A stretch of 64,000 bases of DNA from Kineococcus terrestris. GTDB taxonomy: Bacteria > Actinomycetota > Actinomycetes > Actinomycetales > Kineococcaceae. This document shows, one piece after another, positions 44,579 to 52,808 of this stretch (positions within the stretch are counted from its first letter, which is position 1; the number at the start of each line of letters is the position of its first letter). Where the stretch lies: the NCBI RefSeq assembly GCF_041020765.1, contig NZ_JBEUEJ010000018.1. One strand, written 5' to 3'. Made by a program: the position numbers and the translations under genes. The notes beneath the pieces are model-generated. The model searched no databases. It worked only from the letters and a program-made list of their open reading frames with translations, and was not told where the DNA came from.

Positions 44579-45852
44579 CCGCGGTGACCTGCGACTTCAC
44601 CGCCTGGAGGGCTCCTGGCGGCGGTCGCGAGCACCTCAGGCGCTAACACCTCGCTAACACCGCGCGCGGTGCCGCCGCGCGTGTAGGCCACCGCCGCGGC
44701 GATGGCGTCGGCCGCTGAGCGCGCCACGGCCGGCACGACGTGCGTGTAAAGGTCGGCCGTGATGCTCGTCGTGGAGTGGCCCAGCCGGTCGCTGACGACC
44801 TTGATGTCCACCCCGGCGGCCAGCGCCAGGCTGGCGTGGGTGTGGCGCAGGTCGTGCAACCGGATTGGCGGCACTCCCGCTGCTTCGACGAGCTTGCGGA
44901 AGGTGTGGGTCACGACGTCGGGACGCAGCAGCTCACCGTTCTCCCGGGTGAAGACCAGCCCGTGCTCGACCCACGCCTCGCCCCACGCGGCGCGCTCGGC
45001 CTGTTGCACGACCTGGTGGCCGCTCAGCACCTCGACCGTCAGCGGGTCGATGGGCACCACCCGTGCGCCGGCGGCCGTCTTCGGCACTCCCAGCTGCGGG
45101 CGGCCGTCGCCGTCTGTGATCTGCCAGGCGACGACGACGTGGGCGCGCTGGAGGTCGACGTCGCGCCAGTGCAGCCCGATGGCCTCGCCGCGGCGCATGC
45201 CGGTGAAGGCGATGAGGTGGAACAGCGCGGAGAGCCGGTGATCGGCGGCGGTGTCGAGGAACGCGGCAATGTGCTGCGGTTCCCACACGGAGCTGCGCGC
45301 GGGCCGGTGCTGCGGCAGTTCCACCTGCACCGCGGGGTTCCACGCGATGAGCCGGCGCTTGACCGCGGTGTTGAGCGCGGAGCGCAGGGTGCGGTGCACG
45401 TGCTGGACGGTCGCCGCGGACGTGCCGCCGCGGCGGCTGTCGAGCAGGTCGGAGTACAGGGCGTCGAGGTGGTCGGCGCGCAGGTCCTGCAGGCGGTAGT
45501 GCCCCAGCGAGGGCGCGAGGTACCGCCGGATGTGCATCGCGTAGCTGCGCCGGGTGGTCTCGCGCAGGTTGCGCTTGCCCGCCAGCCACTCGTCCAGGTA
45601 CTCGGCGACGGTGAGAGGGCGGTCCTGGCGGACTCCGGCCTGCTGCCGGGCAACTTCGGCGTCGAGCGCGTGCTGCGCCTCGCGCTTGGTGGCGAAGCCG
45701 GAGCGGCTGGTCTGCCGCCGCTTGCCGTCGGGGCGCCGGCCGGCGTCGACGATGAAGCCCCACGGTCCGCGGCAGCGGTGCGGCAGGAGTTCACCGTCCG
45801 CGCCGCGCGGGCAGGCGGCCACGTGCCGCTGCCACACGGTGCCCCTCTTCAC
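44512..45852 (-). CDS. int: tyrosine recombinase/phage-type integrase
   Basis: A 446-residue integrase from GTG 45852. It has an N-terminal AP2-like arm-binding region (WGFIVDAGRRPDGKRRQTSR), a SAM-like core-binding domain (LTVAEYLDEWLAGKRNLRET) and the catalytic domain. The catalytic residues are visible as R in FTGMRRGEAIGLHWRD, HxxR in LHDLRHTHASLALAAG, H in RLGHSTTSITADLYTH and the tyrosine in the same block. The last ~22 codons (ending TLNPRIKSPLLCQLS) are read through the antisense of the tRNA-Lys gene and probably carry no function. Its GTG overlaps the xis stop. Confidence 0.93.
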   Translation of the reverse strand: MKRGTVWQRHVAACPRGADGELLPHRCRGPWGFIVDAGRRPDGKRRQTSRSGFATKREAQHALDAEVARQQAGVRQDRPLTVAEYLDEWLAGKRNLRETTRRSYAMHIRRYLAPSLGHYRLQDLRADHLDALYSDLLDSRRGGTSAATVQHVHRTLRSALNTAVKRRLIAWNPAVQVELPQHRPARSSVWEPQHIAAFLDTAADHRLSALFHLIAFTGMRRGEAIGLHWRDVDLQRAHVVVAWQITDGDGRPQLGVPKTAAGARVVPIDPLTVEVLSGHQVVQQAERAAWGEAWVEHGLVFTRENGELLRPDVVTHTFRKLVEAAGVPPIRLHDLRHTHASLALAAGVDIKVVSDRLGHSTTSITADLYTHVVPAVARSAADAIAAAVAYTRGGTARGVSEVLAPEVLATAARSPPGGEVAGHRGGPPGARTLNPRIKSPLLCQLS

Positions 45853-46058
45853 CGCTGCACCCCGACGAGGGCGAGGAGCGGCGCGGTGGGGACCCGGATG
45901 AGCTTGCCCAGCCGGACGACGGGCGTAGGCCAGCTGTCGGTGCGGATCAGCTCGTAGGCGGCGGTGCGCCCGATCCCGAGGACGGCCGCCGCGGTGGGCA
46001 CGTCGACGACGGGCGGCAGGGTGCGGATCTGGTCCAGGTCCAGCTGGAGGCGGCTCAT
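45849..46058 (-). CDS. xis: excisionase-like helix-turn-helix protein
   Basis: A 69-residue protein from ATG 46058. The winged-helix MerR/excisionase pattern is VVDVPTAAAVLGIGRTAAYE, followed by LIRTDSWPTPVVRLGKLIRV. The stop overlaps the integrase start by four bases, so the two are co-translated. It probably directs excision or regulates int. Confidence 0.82.
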   Translation of the reverse strand: MSRLQLDLDQIRTLPPVVDVPTAAAVLGIGRTAAYELIRTDSWPTPVVRLGKLIRVPTAPLLALVGVQR

Positions 46059-46131
46059 CGGTCCTCTCCCGTCGGGGTGCTGCTCAGGATGACGTGGACA
46101 CCGGTCCGGCGCGGGCGGCGGGCGCGGCGCA

Positions 46132-47223
46132 TCAGTCGGTGAAGGAGACGTGGACGTGGTCGTAGTGGCCACCGGTGGCGCTGTCAGCGTCGTAGACACC
46201 ACCACCGGTGTAAGCGCGCCAGCCCTCGTCGTCCCGCCCCGCGGACCAGATGCGCCCCTGCCAGATGACGTACTTCACGTGCAGCGCAGCGGCGTTGGCC
46301 TGCAGCCAGGCGGCCAGCTGCCAGCCGGCGGTGACGTCGTCACCGCCGGGGAACTTCCCCAGCTTGCCGAAGGTGATGTCGCAGCCCTTGCCCTGCGGGT
46401 GGTCGGAGGTGGGGTTCCACGCGTGCGCGTCCCAGCAGGAGGTGGGCCGCTTGCCGAACGTCGCCCAGATCTGCTGCACACCCCAGTTCGTGGCTGGGGT
46501 GACGCACCCGCCGGTGCCGGTGGGGTCGGGGACCGTGCAGCCGGCCGAACGGCCGGCGAAGGCCGTCGCTGCCCCGCCGCCCACCGTGGCCGGCTCGGCC
46601 GTGAACTCGTCCAGGTAGCGGTGGATCGCCTCCAGGTACGCGGCGACCTGGTCGGCGCACCCCGCGCCGCACCCCGCCTCCCCGGCGACGGGAACGCCAG
46701 TGGCCGAGCCGGTCACCCGTGAGCAGCCCGCGATGTGGCACACCGCCACGGCGTCCAAAGGGCTGGCGCCCTTGCCGGTGACCTGCACGTGCCTGGTCAT
46801 GGCCCGCAGGTTGGTGCACATCCACGGCAGGACGACGCTGAAGTGCCGCCACGGGTCCCACACGGTGTGGTCCGCCGGTGGGCGACCGCCAGCAGGCCAG
46901 CCCACTCCGCCCCCGGCAGCGCTCCACGTGCCGGGCATCGCCTGCAACAGGCCGGCGGCGCCGGCGGAGGAGGCGGCGCGCGGGTCCCAGCTGGACTCGA
47001 CCTGCACCTGTGCGACCAGCCACGTGAGCGGCAGCTCGGGGCACGAGGCTGCGCGTGCCGACTCCAGCGCGTCGAGCCACGGGAGCGCCGCGTCGGGCAG
47101 CGCCTCGACGTCGAGCGCCTGGCCCGGTGCCACAGCGGCCTGCGCATCGGCGTCGAACATGGCGCCACCGATGAGGACCGTGCCGCAGAGCAGAGCCAGG
47201 AGCCCGGTGATCGCCGACCTCAT
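46132..47223 (-). CDS. exported lytic transglycosylase with second C-terminal domain
   Basis: A 363-residue secreted protein from ATG 47223. It has a signal peptide (MRSAITGLLALLCGTVLIGG) and an SLT-type transglycosylase domain (LVAQVQVESSWDPRAASSAG, then AAGLLQAMPGTW), with the catalytic Glu in ESSWDP. A linker leads to a C-terminal domain containing ATNWGVQQIWATFGKRPTSC, SDHPQGKGCDITFGKLGKFP and a terminal HYDHVHVSF. That HxxHVH ending is typical of the ARB-07466-like domain in actinobacterial mobile elements. It would open peptidoglycan for DNA transfer or phage passage, yet no transfer genes are visible here. Its upstream region is shared with the XRE regulator. Confidence 0.85.
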   Translation of the reverse strand: MRSAITGLLALLCGTVLIGGAMFDADAQAAVAPGQALDVEALPDAALPWLDALESARAASCPELPLTWLVAQVQVESSWDPRAASSAGAAGLLQAMPGTWSAAGGGVGWPAGGRPPADHTVWDPWRHFSVVLPWMCTNLRAMTRHVQVTGKGASPLDAVAVCHIAGCSRVTGSATGVPVAGEAGCGAGCADQVAAYLEAIHRYLDEFTAEPATVGGGAATAFAGRSAGCTVPDPTGTGGCVTPATNWGVQQIWATFGKRPTSCWDAHAWNPTSDHPQGKGCDITFGKLGKFPGGDDVTAGWQLAAWLQANAAALHVKYVIWQGRIWSAGRDDEGWRAYTGGGVYDADSATGGHYDHVHVSFTD

Positions 47224-47280
47224 GAGCCACCACTCCCCTCACGGCTACGGTTGGCCTCTGCACCGCGTACGGCGGTGGCC

Positions 47281-47300
47281 GGTACGGCGTGGGGCGTACC
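47281..47300. promoter_or_regulatory. inverted repeat in the divergent promoter region
   Basis: GGTACG (47281-47286) and CGTACC (47295-47300) flank an eight-base spacer, and a related GCGTACGGCG lies just upstream near 47266. The site is between the transglycosylase gene and the XRE regulator, and it could be the regulator's operator. The rest of the 236-base gap holds no gene. An AT-rich stretch near 47380 (TTTACACCAGTTAAC) is a possible promoter. Confidence 0.35.
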
Positions 47301-47459
47301 GGCGTGGACGGGACAGGGGCAGGTGCTGCGGGTCGACGCACGGATCACCACGTCAGCGGTCGATCCGACCTGCCATTTACACCAGTTAACGGGACGCCTC
47401 GAAGGCTAGTCCCTTGTGAACAGATGTCAAGGCACGGCACAGACGGGAGGGGACGGCTC

Positions 47460-47942
47460 GTGGCGGACGTGCGCCCGGAGGGGGACGGCGCGACTGACAG
47501 CACAGGTGCGGGGGCGGCACCGGCCGGGCCGCTGGCGGCCAAGGTCGACCACCTCTTCCGCACAGTGCGGCCGGCGAAGGGCGAGTACTCCTACGAGCAC
47601 GTCGCCACGGCCATCCGGGAGGCGGGCGGGCCGACGATCTCCGCGGCCTACCTGTGGATGTTGCGCAACGGCAAGCGCGACAACCCCACGATGCGTCACC
47701 TGGAGGCGCTGGCGACCTTCTTCGGCGTTCCACCGGGCTACTTCTTCGACGACGCGCTGGCCGCCCGGGTCGACGATCAACTGGCTCTACTTGCGACCTT
47801 GCGCGACGTTGACGTACGAAGGGTCGCGTTGCGGGCCTCGGGCCTGAGCAGCGAGAGCCTGTCGACGATCGCCGAGATGATCGAACGAGTGCGTGAGCTC
47901 GAGGGTCTGCCGGAGCGGGCCACCGAGGAGCACCAGGACTGA
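47460..47942 (+). CDS. XRE-family transcriptional regulator
   Basis: A 160-residue protein from GTG 47460 behind GGGAGGGG; ATG 47424 upstream has no such site. The helix-turn-helix covers YEHVATAIREAGGPTISAAY, LWMLRNGKRDNPTMRHLEA and LATFFGVPPGYFFDD. The C-terminal 60 residues are helical (VRRVALRASGLSSESLSTIA). It is followed 15 bases on by an ImmA/IrrE peptidase gene, the usual partner that cleaves such repressors in mobile elements. Confidence 0.85.
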   Translation: MADVRPEGDGATDSTGAGAAPAGPLAAKVDHLFRTVRPAKGEYSYEHVATAIREAGGPTISAAYLWMLRNGKRDNPTMRHLEALATFFGVPPGYFFDDALAARVDDQLALLATLRDVDVRRVALRASGLSSESLSTIAEMIERVRELEGLPERATEEHQD

Positions 47943-47957
47943 GAGGACGGTGCAGCC

Positions 47958-48458
47958 GTGAGCCTCCGGGCGCTCCGGCACCGCTGCGCAGCACGCCTGC
48001 GCGACCTGACCCTCCCCGACACCTTCAGCGTGGACGCGTTCACGACCGCGGTCGCTGATGTCCGCGGCCGTCCCGTGCACGTGCTCCCCCACCGGACGGC
48101 CGGCCCGTGCGGCGCGTGGGTGTCGACGGCGACCGCCGACTACGTGTTCGTCGACGAGAGCACGAGCGGGCTGCACCGCCGGCACATCCTCGCCCACGAG
48201 CTCGCGCACGTGGTCTTCGACCACGGCGGGCCGGACGTCCTCGCCGGTGACGTCGCCGCGCGTCTGCTGCCGGACGTCGACCCCTCGACGATCGAGCGGG
48301 TCCTGCAGCGCAGCTCCTACTCGACCGCCGAGGAGCGGGAGGCCGAGGTCTTCGCCTCGATGGTGCTCCAGCGCATGCCGGCGTCCGCTCCCTCTTCGTC
48401 CGGATCCTCGCAGGAAGTGAGGGCACTGGCGCGGAGCTTCGGAGCGGCTCGTGTCTGA
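47958..48458 (+). CDS. ImmA/IrrE-family metallopeptidase
   Basis: A 166-residue protein from GTG 47958. The zinc site is HILAHELAHVVFDHGG, the HExxH form of the ImmA/IrrE family (HELAH). A later glutamate lies in EEREAEVFASMVLQRM. In ICEs and phages such peptidases inactivate the neighbouring XRE repressor after a signal. The stop overlaps the start of the next membrane-protein gene by eight bases (48451-48458). Confidence 0.88.
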   Translation: MSLRALRHRCAARLRDLTLPDTFSVDAFTTAVADVRGRPVHVLPHRTAGPCGAWVSTATADYVFVDESTSGLHRRHILAHELAHVVFDHGGPDVLAGDVAARLLPDVDPSTIERVLQRSSYSTAEEREAEVFASMVLQRMPASAPSSSGSSQEVRALARSFGAARV

Positions 48459-49617
48459 GCGGCTGTCCAGCGTCGTCACGCTCGCGCTCTGCCTCGCGGC
48501 CCTGCCGCGCCTGCGCGAGCTCCTGCCCGGGGTGGACGCCGGCCGCCGCGCGGTGGCGACCGCCGTCGTCACCCTCGCCGCGTCTGCGGTGGCGCTCACC
48601 TTCCCCGGGGAGCGCACGCTGTACGCGCTGACGGGTGTCCCGCACATCGGCGACCTCGTCGGCCGTAGCCTGCTGATGGTCACGGCCGTGGCGGCGCAGT
48701 GCATCTTCCTCTTCGCCGCCGAGCCGGAGCAACAGCCCAGTCCGCGGCTGCGGCGGCGCGTGGTGGCGCTGGTGGCGGCGCTGGGGGTGCTCGTCGCGGT
48801 CTTCGCCCTGGCACCGACCCGCGACGCGTCGGCGGACTACCTCGTCACGTACGGCGACGAGCCCCTCATCGCTGTCTTCGTCCTTACCTTCACCGCCTTC
48901 CTGGGGTGGTGCTTCGCCGACGTGCTGACCGCCTGGTCACGCCTGGCACGTCGGACGAGCGGCTCCCTCCACACCGGCCTCCACACGCTCGCCGCCGGCG
49001 CAGCCGTGGGGCTGGGGTACGTCGTCCTGCGCCTGACCGGCCAGGTGGCACTGCTGGCCGACTGGCCGTCGGTAGTAGCGGGCACCCGGATCGGCTGCCT
49101 CGTGACCGGTTCAGTGGCAGCGCTTCTCGCGGTGGCAGCGGTGAGCTGGCCGGCCGTCAGCGGCGCCAGCCACGCTGTGCACGAGTGGTCGCGGTCTCGG
49201 GCCCGGTTGCGCCAGCTCTACCCGCTGTGGAGCGACCTGACCGAGGTGGTGCCGCACGTCGCTCTCGAGCGACCCCGACCTCGGGCGGGGGAGCTGATCG
49301 CCTTGCTGGACGTGCGGTGGCGGCTGTACCGGCGGGTCATCGAGATCCACGACGCGCGGCTCGCCCTGCGCGCCTACGCGGACGCGCCGTCACGTGGTAC
49401 CCGGACCGCGCCAGCCGTTGAAGCGCGCCGGCTCGCCCGGGCCGTCGCTGCGGCCCGCCGTGGTGCAGCGGTTCGCGAGTCGGTCGCCGGGCCGGCTGCA
49501 GCCGCGGTGGCTGACGACGTCGACCGAGAGGCTGAGTGGCTGTCGAACGTGGCGAGGGAGTACCGGACGCTGACCCGGTCGAGGTCAGCACGAGCGGTTG
49601 CCTGGAGCCCGGCGTGA
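48451..49617 (+). CDS. multi-pass membrane protein, MAB_1171c/DUF6545-like
   Basis: A 388-residue protein with about seven N-terminal membrane helices (for example AVATAVVTLAASAVALTFP and LRRRVVALVAALGVLVAVFA). A cytoplasmic C-terminal domain follows, with RARLRQLYPLWSDLTEVVPH and DVRWRLYRRVIEIHDARLAL. These blocks match what I know as the MAB_1171c family of putative transporters, which commonly follow XRE/ImmA-type genes in actinobacteria. The transported substrate is unknown. The resemblance of the layout to membrane effectors of defence systems makes that an alternative reading. Confidence 0.65.
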   Translation: MSERLSSVVTLALCLAALPRLRELLPGVDAGRRAVATAVVTLAASAVALTFPGERTLYALTGVPHIGDLVGRSLLMVTAVAAQCIFLFAAEPEQQPSPRLRRRVVALVAALGVLVAVFALAPTRDASADYLVTYGDEPLIAVFVLTFTAFLGWCFADVLTAWSRLARRTSGSLHTGLHTLAAGAAVGLGYVVLRLTGQVALLADWPSVVAGTRIGCLVTGSVAALLAVAAVSWPAVSGASHAVHEWSRSRARLRQLYPLWSDLTEVVPHVALERPRPRAGELIALLDVRWRLYRRVIEIHDARLALRAYADAPSRGTRTAPAVEARRLARAVAAARRGAAVRESVAGPAAAAVADDVDREAEWLSNVAREYRTLTRSRSARAVAWSPA

Positions 49618-50225
49618 TCGAGGGACCTCGTCGACCCGAGGACCGATCGCTCGCCACCCGCGTAGCGACGATCGTCAGCGAAGTCTTCGCGCCATGGATC
49701 TGCGCGGCGGTCATGCCACCGCTGGTCGGGGCGATGACGACGACGCCGTGGTGGCGCGGTGCGCTGCTCGGCCTGCTGGTGACGGTGCTGAGTGCCGGCG
49801 TGCCGTACGCCGTGGTCGCCCGCGGTGTCCGGACCGGTCGCTACGAGGACCACCACGTCAGCCGCCGCGAAGATCGCCCGCTCCTCCTGGCGTTGGCGGT
49901 CGGCTGTGTCCTGGCATCGCTGCTGCTGGTGCGCTGGCTGGGCGCCACGACGGCCACTCAGGTCTTCACCGGTCTCATGTTGGCTAGCGTCGCTGTCGGC
50001 GCGGTCATCTCGCGGTGGTGGAAAGTCTCCATGCACACCCTGGTGCTCACAGCATCGATCACGGTCCTCGTCACTCTGGAGACCGCACTGGCGGTCCTTA
50101 TCCCGCTAGTAGTCGCCACCGCTTGGTCGCGGTGGCGACTACGACGCCACACCTGGGGCCAAGTGACGATCGGCAGCGCGGGCGGAGTCGCGCTGGCGGC
50201 CGCAGCCTTGGCCGCGGCCTCTTAA
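49614..50225 (+). CDS. PAP2-like membrane protein
   Basis: A 203-residue protein from GTG 49614 (GTGA overlap with the preceding gene) with five or six membrane segments. VAVGAVISRWWKVSMHTLVL and RRHTWGQVTIGSAGG recall the SxxxH and H-containing motifs of PAP2 phosphatases. RYEDHHVSRREDRPLLL would be the first motif, though it lacks the full KxxxxxxRP spacing. It may be an inactive lipid-phosphatase-like protein. It ends the XRE/ImmA/membrane cluster. Confidence 0.55.
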   Translation: MIEGPRRPEDRSLATRVATIVSEVFAPWICAAVMPPLVGAMTTTPWWRGALLGLLVTVLSAGVPYAVVARGVRTGRYEDHHVSRREDRPLLLALAVGCVLASLLLVRWLGATTATQVFTGLMLASVAVGAVISRWWKVSMHTLVLTASITVLVTLETALAVLIPLVVATAWSRWRLRRHTWGQVTIGSAGGVALAAAALAAAS

Positions 50226-50458
50226 GGCCTGCCCTACGGATCATCGAAGGGGCGGCAAATCCGAACGATCAAGAAGCCGGTGCCTGACGACGACCGCAAC
50301 ACGGCGTTGCCGACGATGCGTGCCCACCCTGGACAGCCCAATGGCGCCTGCGACACCTCTACCCCACCCAGGCGAGGCCCCGCCTCGGACCTCTCCTAGT
50401 CCTTCCATCGCCGCCGACGCGCTAAGCGGTGGTTAACCATCTGGCATGATCACGGCCT
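50226..50458. other. intergenic stretch with a palindrome near its right end
   Basis: No gene is visible. TGGTTAACCA at 50430-50439 is a perfect ten-base palindrome 20 bases before the next start and may be an operator. The composition is less GC-rich than the left half of the window. Confidence 0.4.
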
Positions 50459-50995
50459 ATGAGTGTCCGCATCGGCGGGGGCATCGGGCCCGTGCATGTC
50501 AGCACGGGACTCGGCAGCCGCGAGGTGTCCGGTTGCGCCTACGCCTTCGTCATCGCCATTGTGGTCGGAATCGTCGGTTGGGTCCTTCCCTTCTTCGCCG
50601 CTCCGTGGGCACTCTGGCAGCTCGCCACCGCCCGCCGCCAACGCCGCACCTTCCAGCGCATCACAGCCACGGCCCTCGTCCTGGCCTTCTCCTTGCCGAT
50701 GGCTGTTTTCGTGGCCGGCCCGTGGTGGGCTCGCCTGTTCTGGGGCTCGCCGATCCATGACGTAATCGCACACAGCGATACCACCGAGGAGGCCGTCGAC
50801 GCCCTGCACGCGGCCGGCTGGAAGAACGTTCAGGTCGTCCCGTACGAGTACAGCCAGCATCCTGGCACCGACGCCAACTGTCGACCCATGGGATTGAACC
50901 CGAAGCCGTACCACCATGGCAGCAGCAGCAAGTTCTTCAAGTCCAAGACGATCCACGTTGAGGTCGATTGCGATCAGAGGGGCTTCGGCACCTAG
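50459..50995 (+). CDS. small membrane protein of unknown function
   Basis: A 178-residue protein from ATG 50459. The N-terminal stretch SVRIGGGIGPVHVSTGLGSR resembles the short beta motif found at the start of DUF4236-type phage and element proteins. Two membrane segments follow (YAFVIAIVVGIVGWVLPFFA and TATALVLAFSLPMAVFVAGP), then a soluble tail of about 75 residues (HSDTTEEAVDALHAAGWKNV). I do not recognise the protein. Its codon use is less GC-biased than core genes, consistent with transfer. Confidence 0.6.
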   Translation: MSVRIGGGIGPVHVSTGLGSREVSGCAYAFVIAIVVGIVGWVLPFFAAPWALWQLATARRQRRTFQRITATALVLAFSLPMAVFVAGPWWARLFWGSPIHDVIAHSDTTEEAVDALHAAGWKNVQVVPYEYSQHPGTDANCRPMGLNPKPYHHGSSSKFFKSKTIHVEVDCDQRGFGT

Positions 50996-51040
50996 CCGTA
51001 ACCTAACAAACCCAACAGTCACTGGAAACAGGGCGGACCG

Positions 51041-51916
51041 TCACTCGACCGCGTCGGTGACGGTCCGCCCTTCCCCGGGGAAGTTCCGCTGGTTTGAGCT
51101 GGCCAGTGCCGCTCGTGCAGGTCGGTCCTCCCACGCCTCTCCATCGATGATGATGGGAGCATCAGCCTCATCGGCGCCTCCCTGCCTGAGCAGGAGAACG
51201 GCGATGGCGGTATTCAGTTCCGTGAGCGCATCAAGCAGTCTGTCCGGTTGCGGGAGATGTTCAAAGGTCTCACCGATGGCTTCGACGAGCTGCAGGGCCT
51301 TGTTGATGTCGAGCTCGGCCTGGACGGTCGCCTCGAAAGCCGATTTGGCGGAGCGCAGTTCCCGAACCTCGGCCTCCAGCTCACGCCGGCGCTGCGCGTA
51401 CTCACTGTGCACCTCGCGAGCGCGTCGACGCATCTGCCGCTCGGCCCGGTCGCGCCCGAGCTCTGCGTCGATGAGGGCGTACACGTCCGGGTCCGCCAGC
51501 GCTGCCCGCACCTTCTTGGCCCGATCTTCAACGGTCAGACGCCGGTCGGGCTTGGAGTCGATGGGCTGCTTGCCCAGTAGGGCCGCCGCAGCACGGACCG
51601 TCAAGCCGTCGCGAAGCAGCTCGGGTCGGTCTCGAAGGTCACGGTGAACCGTCCATGATGCGGCGACCCGGCGCTCGGGCGGCACCTTGCTGGCGACCTC
51701 ACGGTAGGTACGGAACTGCCCCGACCCGACGCTGAGAGCTCCTTCCAGGCGCTCGACCAGTTCGGCGGGGACGCCGAGCAGAAAGTCACCGAGTGCGAAC
51801 TTCGGATCCTCAGGGCCGCGGGTGGACTGCTCGTTGCGGCGGAGCGGGGGCACAGCCAGCAGCCGCGCCCCCTCCTCCAGCCATGAGTCCCACTCCGGCG
51901 GGAGCGGTTCTGTCAT
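51041..51916 (-). CDS. unrecognised protein with HTH-like region and coiled coil
   Basis: A 291-residue soluble protein from ATG 51916. The middle contains SGQFRTYREVASKVPPERRV, AASWTVHRDLRDRPELLRDG and LTVRAAAALLGKQP, which look like DNA-binding helices. Residues ~160-215 are highly charged and predicted coiled coil (QMRRRAREVHSEYAQRRREL, EAEVRELRSAK). It resembles DUF6192-type actinobacterial proteins in my recollection, but no function is known. It is cotranscribed with the gene upstream (51922), five bases away. The restriction-modification genes lie further upstream on the same strand. Confidence 0.55.
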   Translation of the reverse strand: MTEPLPPEWDSWLEEGARLLAVPPLRRNEQSTRGPEDPKFALGDFLLGVPAELVERLEGALSVGSGQFRTYREVASKVPPERRVAASWTVHRDLRDRPELLRDGLTVRAAAALLGKQPIDSKPDRRLTVEDRAKKVRAALADPDVYALIDAELGRDRAERQMRRRAREVHSEYAQRRRELEAEVRELRSAKSAFEATVQAELDINKALQLVEAIGETFEHLPQPDRLLDALTELNTAIAVLLLRQGGADEADAPIIIDGEAWEDRPARAALASSNQRNFPGEGRTVTDAVE

Positions 51917-51921
51917 GAACT

Positions 51922-52689
51922 TTAGGCGGTCTCAGTGGTGCCGTCGTTGCTGCCCTTCAGGGCGGCGACCGCCTTGACGTCAGCGTGCGGGATCGAGGTG
52001 ACAGCCTGCTTGACGACGGTTCCGAGCTGTCGAGCCACTGGGCCGGCCAGCTCTGGACGCCTGTCGGCGACCAGTCCCAACTGTGCTTCCAGCTTGCGGG
52101 CTGCCCGCAGGAAGCTGGCACCGGCCGGGCCCGTGTAGTACGTCATGATGAGGTCGCGATCGCTGGTGAGGAAGCGGGCGTGCTCAGTGGTCGGTTGCTT
52201 CTTGCCCGTTTCCTGGTTGATCTTGGTCCGTGCGACGTCGCCGGCCTCGCAGAGGATGAACCCGAGGCTGGCGACGTGCTTTTGGACGAAGCCGCTGATC
52301 CCGACGTTCGTGAAGCCCCAGACCAGCTTCGTGAGCTCGGTCTGTGCGATTTTCTCCTCGTCGATTTGCGCGAGGCTCTGCGCGCCGGGGCCCTGCGGCA
52401 GCATCTCCTGGTAGAGCTCGAAGGCTGTCACCGATCGTGACGCCAGCTCGCGCTTGGTGGTGACCACGTGCTTGTCCTGCATGATCTGCAGGACGGCGAT
52501 CTGCAGCTGCTTCGTACTGCTGCGCACGTTGCCGTCGTCATCAGTGACGCTGTGGCCGGCCTGGATCAGCGCCTCGGCTTTGATCTTCTCGACGAGGTCT
52601 CGGTCAAGCCCCAGCTCGAGCTGGATGTGCGAGGGGGTGTCACCCTCTTCGCGTGCTCCAGAGCTGAGGTCGTCGCTGTTCGTGGGCAT
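51922..52689 (-). CDS. unrecognised soluble protein beside the restriction system
   Basis: A 255-residue protein from ATG 52689, preceded by GAGAGGGG. No signal peptide or membrane segment is present. Notable stretches are LELGLDRDLVEKIKAEALIQ, TTKRELASRSVTAFELYQEM and SLGFILCEAGDVARTKINQE. I see no catalytic motif. Acidic and lysine residues alternate through long helices, and the codon use is less GC-rich than in core genes. It forms a two-gene unit with the coiled-coil protein downstream. The 119-base gap to the endonuclease gene may hold its own promoter. Confidence 0.55.
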   Translation of the reverse strand: MPTNSDDLSSGAREEGDTPSHIQLELGLDRDLVEKIKAEALIQAGHSVTDDDGNVRSSTKQLQIAVLQIMQDKHVVTTKRELASRSVTAFELYQEMLPQGPGAQSLAQIDEEKIAQTELTKLVWGFTNVGISGFVQKHVASLGFILCEAGDVARTKINQETGKKQPTTEHARFLTSDRDLIMTYYTGPAGASFLRAARKLEAQLGLVADRRPELAGPVARQLGTVVKQAVTSIPHADVKAVAALKGSNDGTTETA

Positions 52690-52808
52690 GGCTAGCCCCT
52701 CTCCGCTCTGCACAGTTCATCCGCACGATGCGGACCTGGCGAGAGCAGAGCCAACGGTGCCGCCCCCGCTAGGATCCGTCAACCCCTTCCAGGGAGGAGG
52801 CGCGGGGG

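Noticed and set aside
52690..52713. longer start (52713) for the unknown gene at 51922-52689
   Set aside because: It adds eight residues and removes the well-placed GAGAGGGG ahead of ATG 52689.
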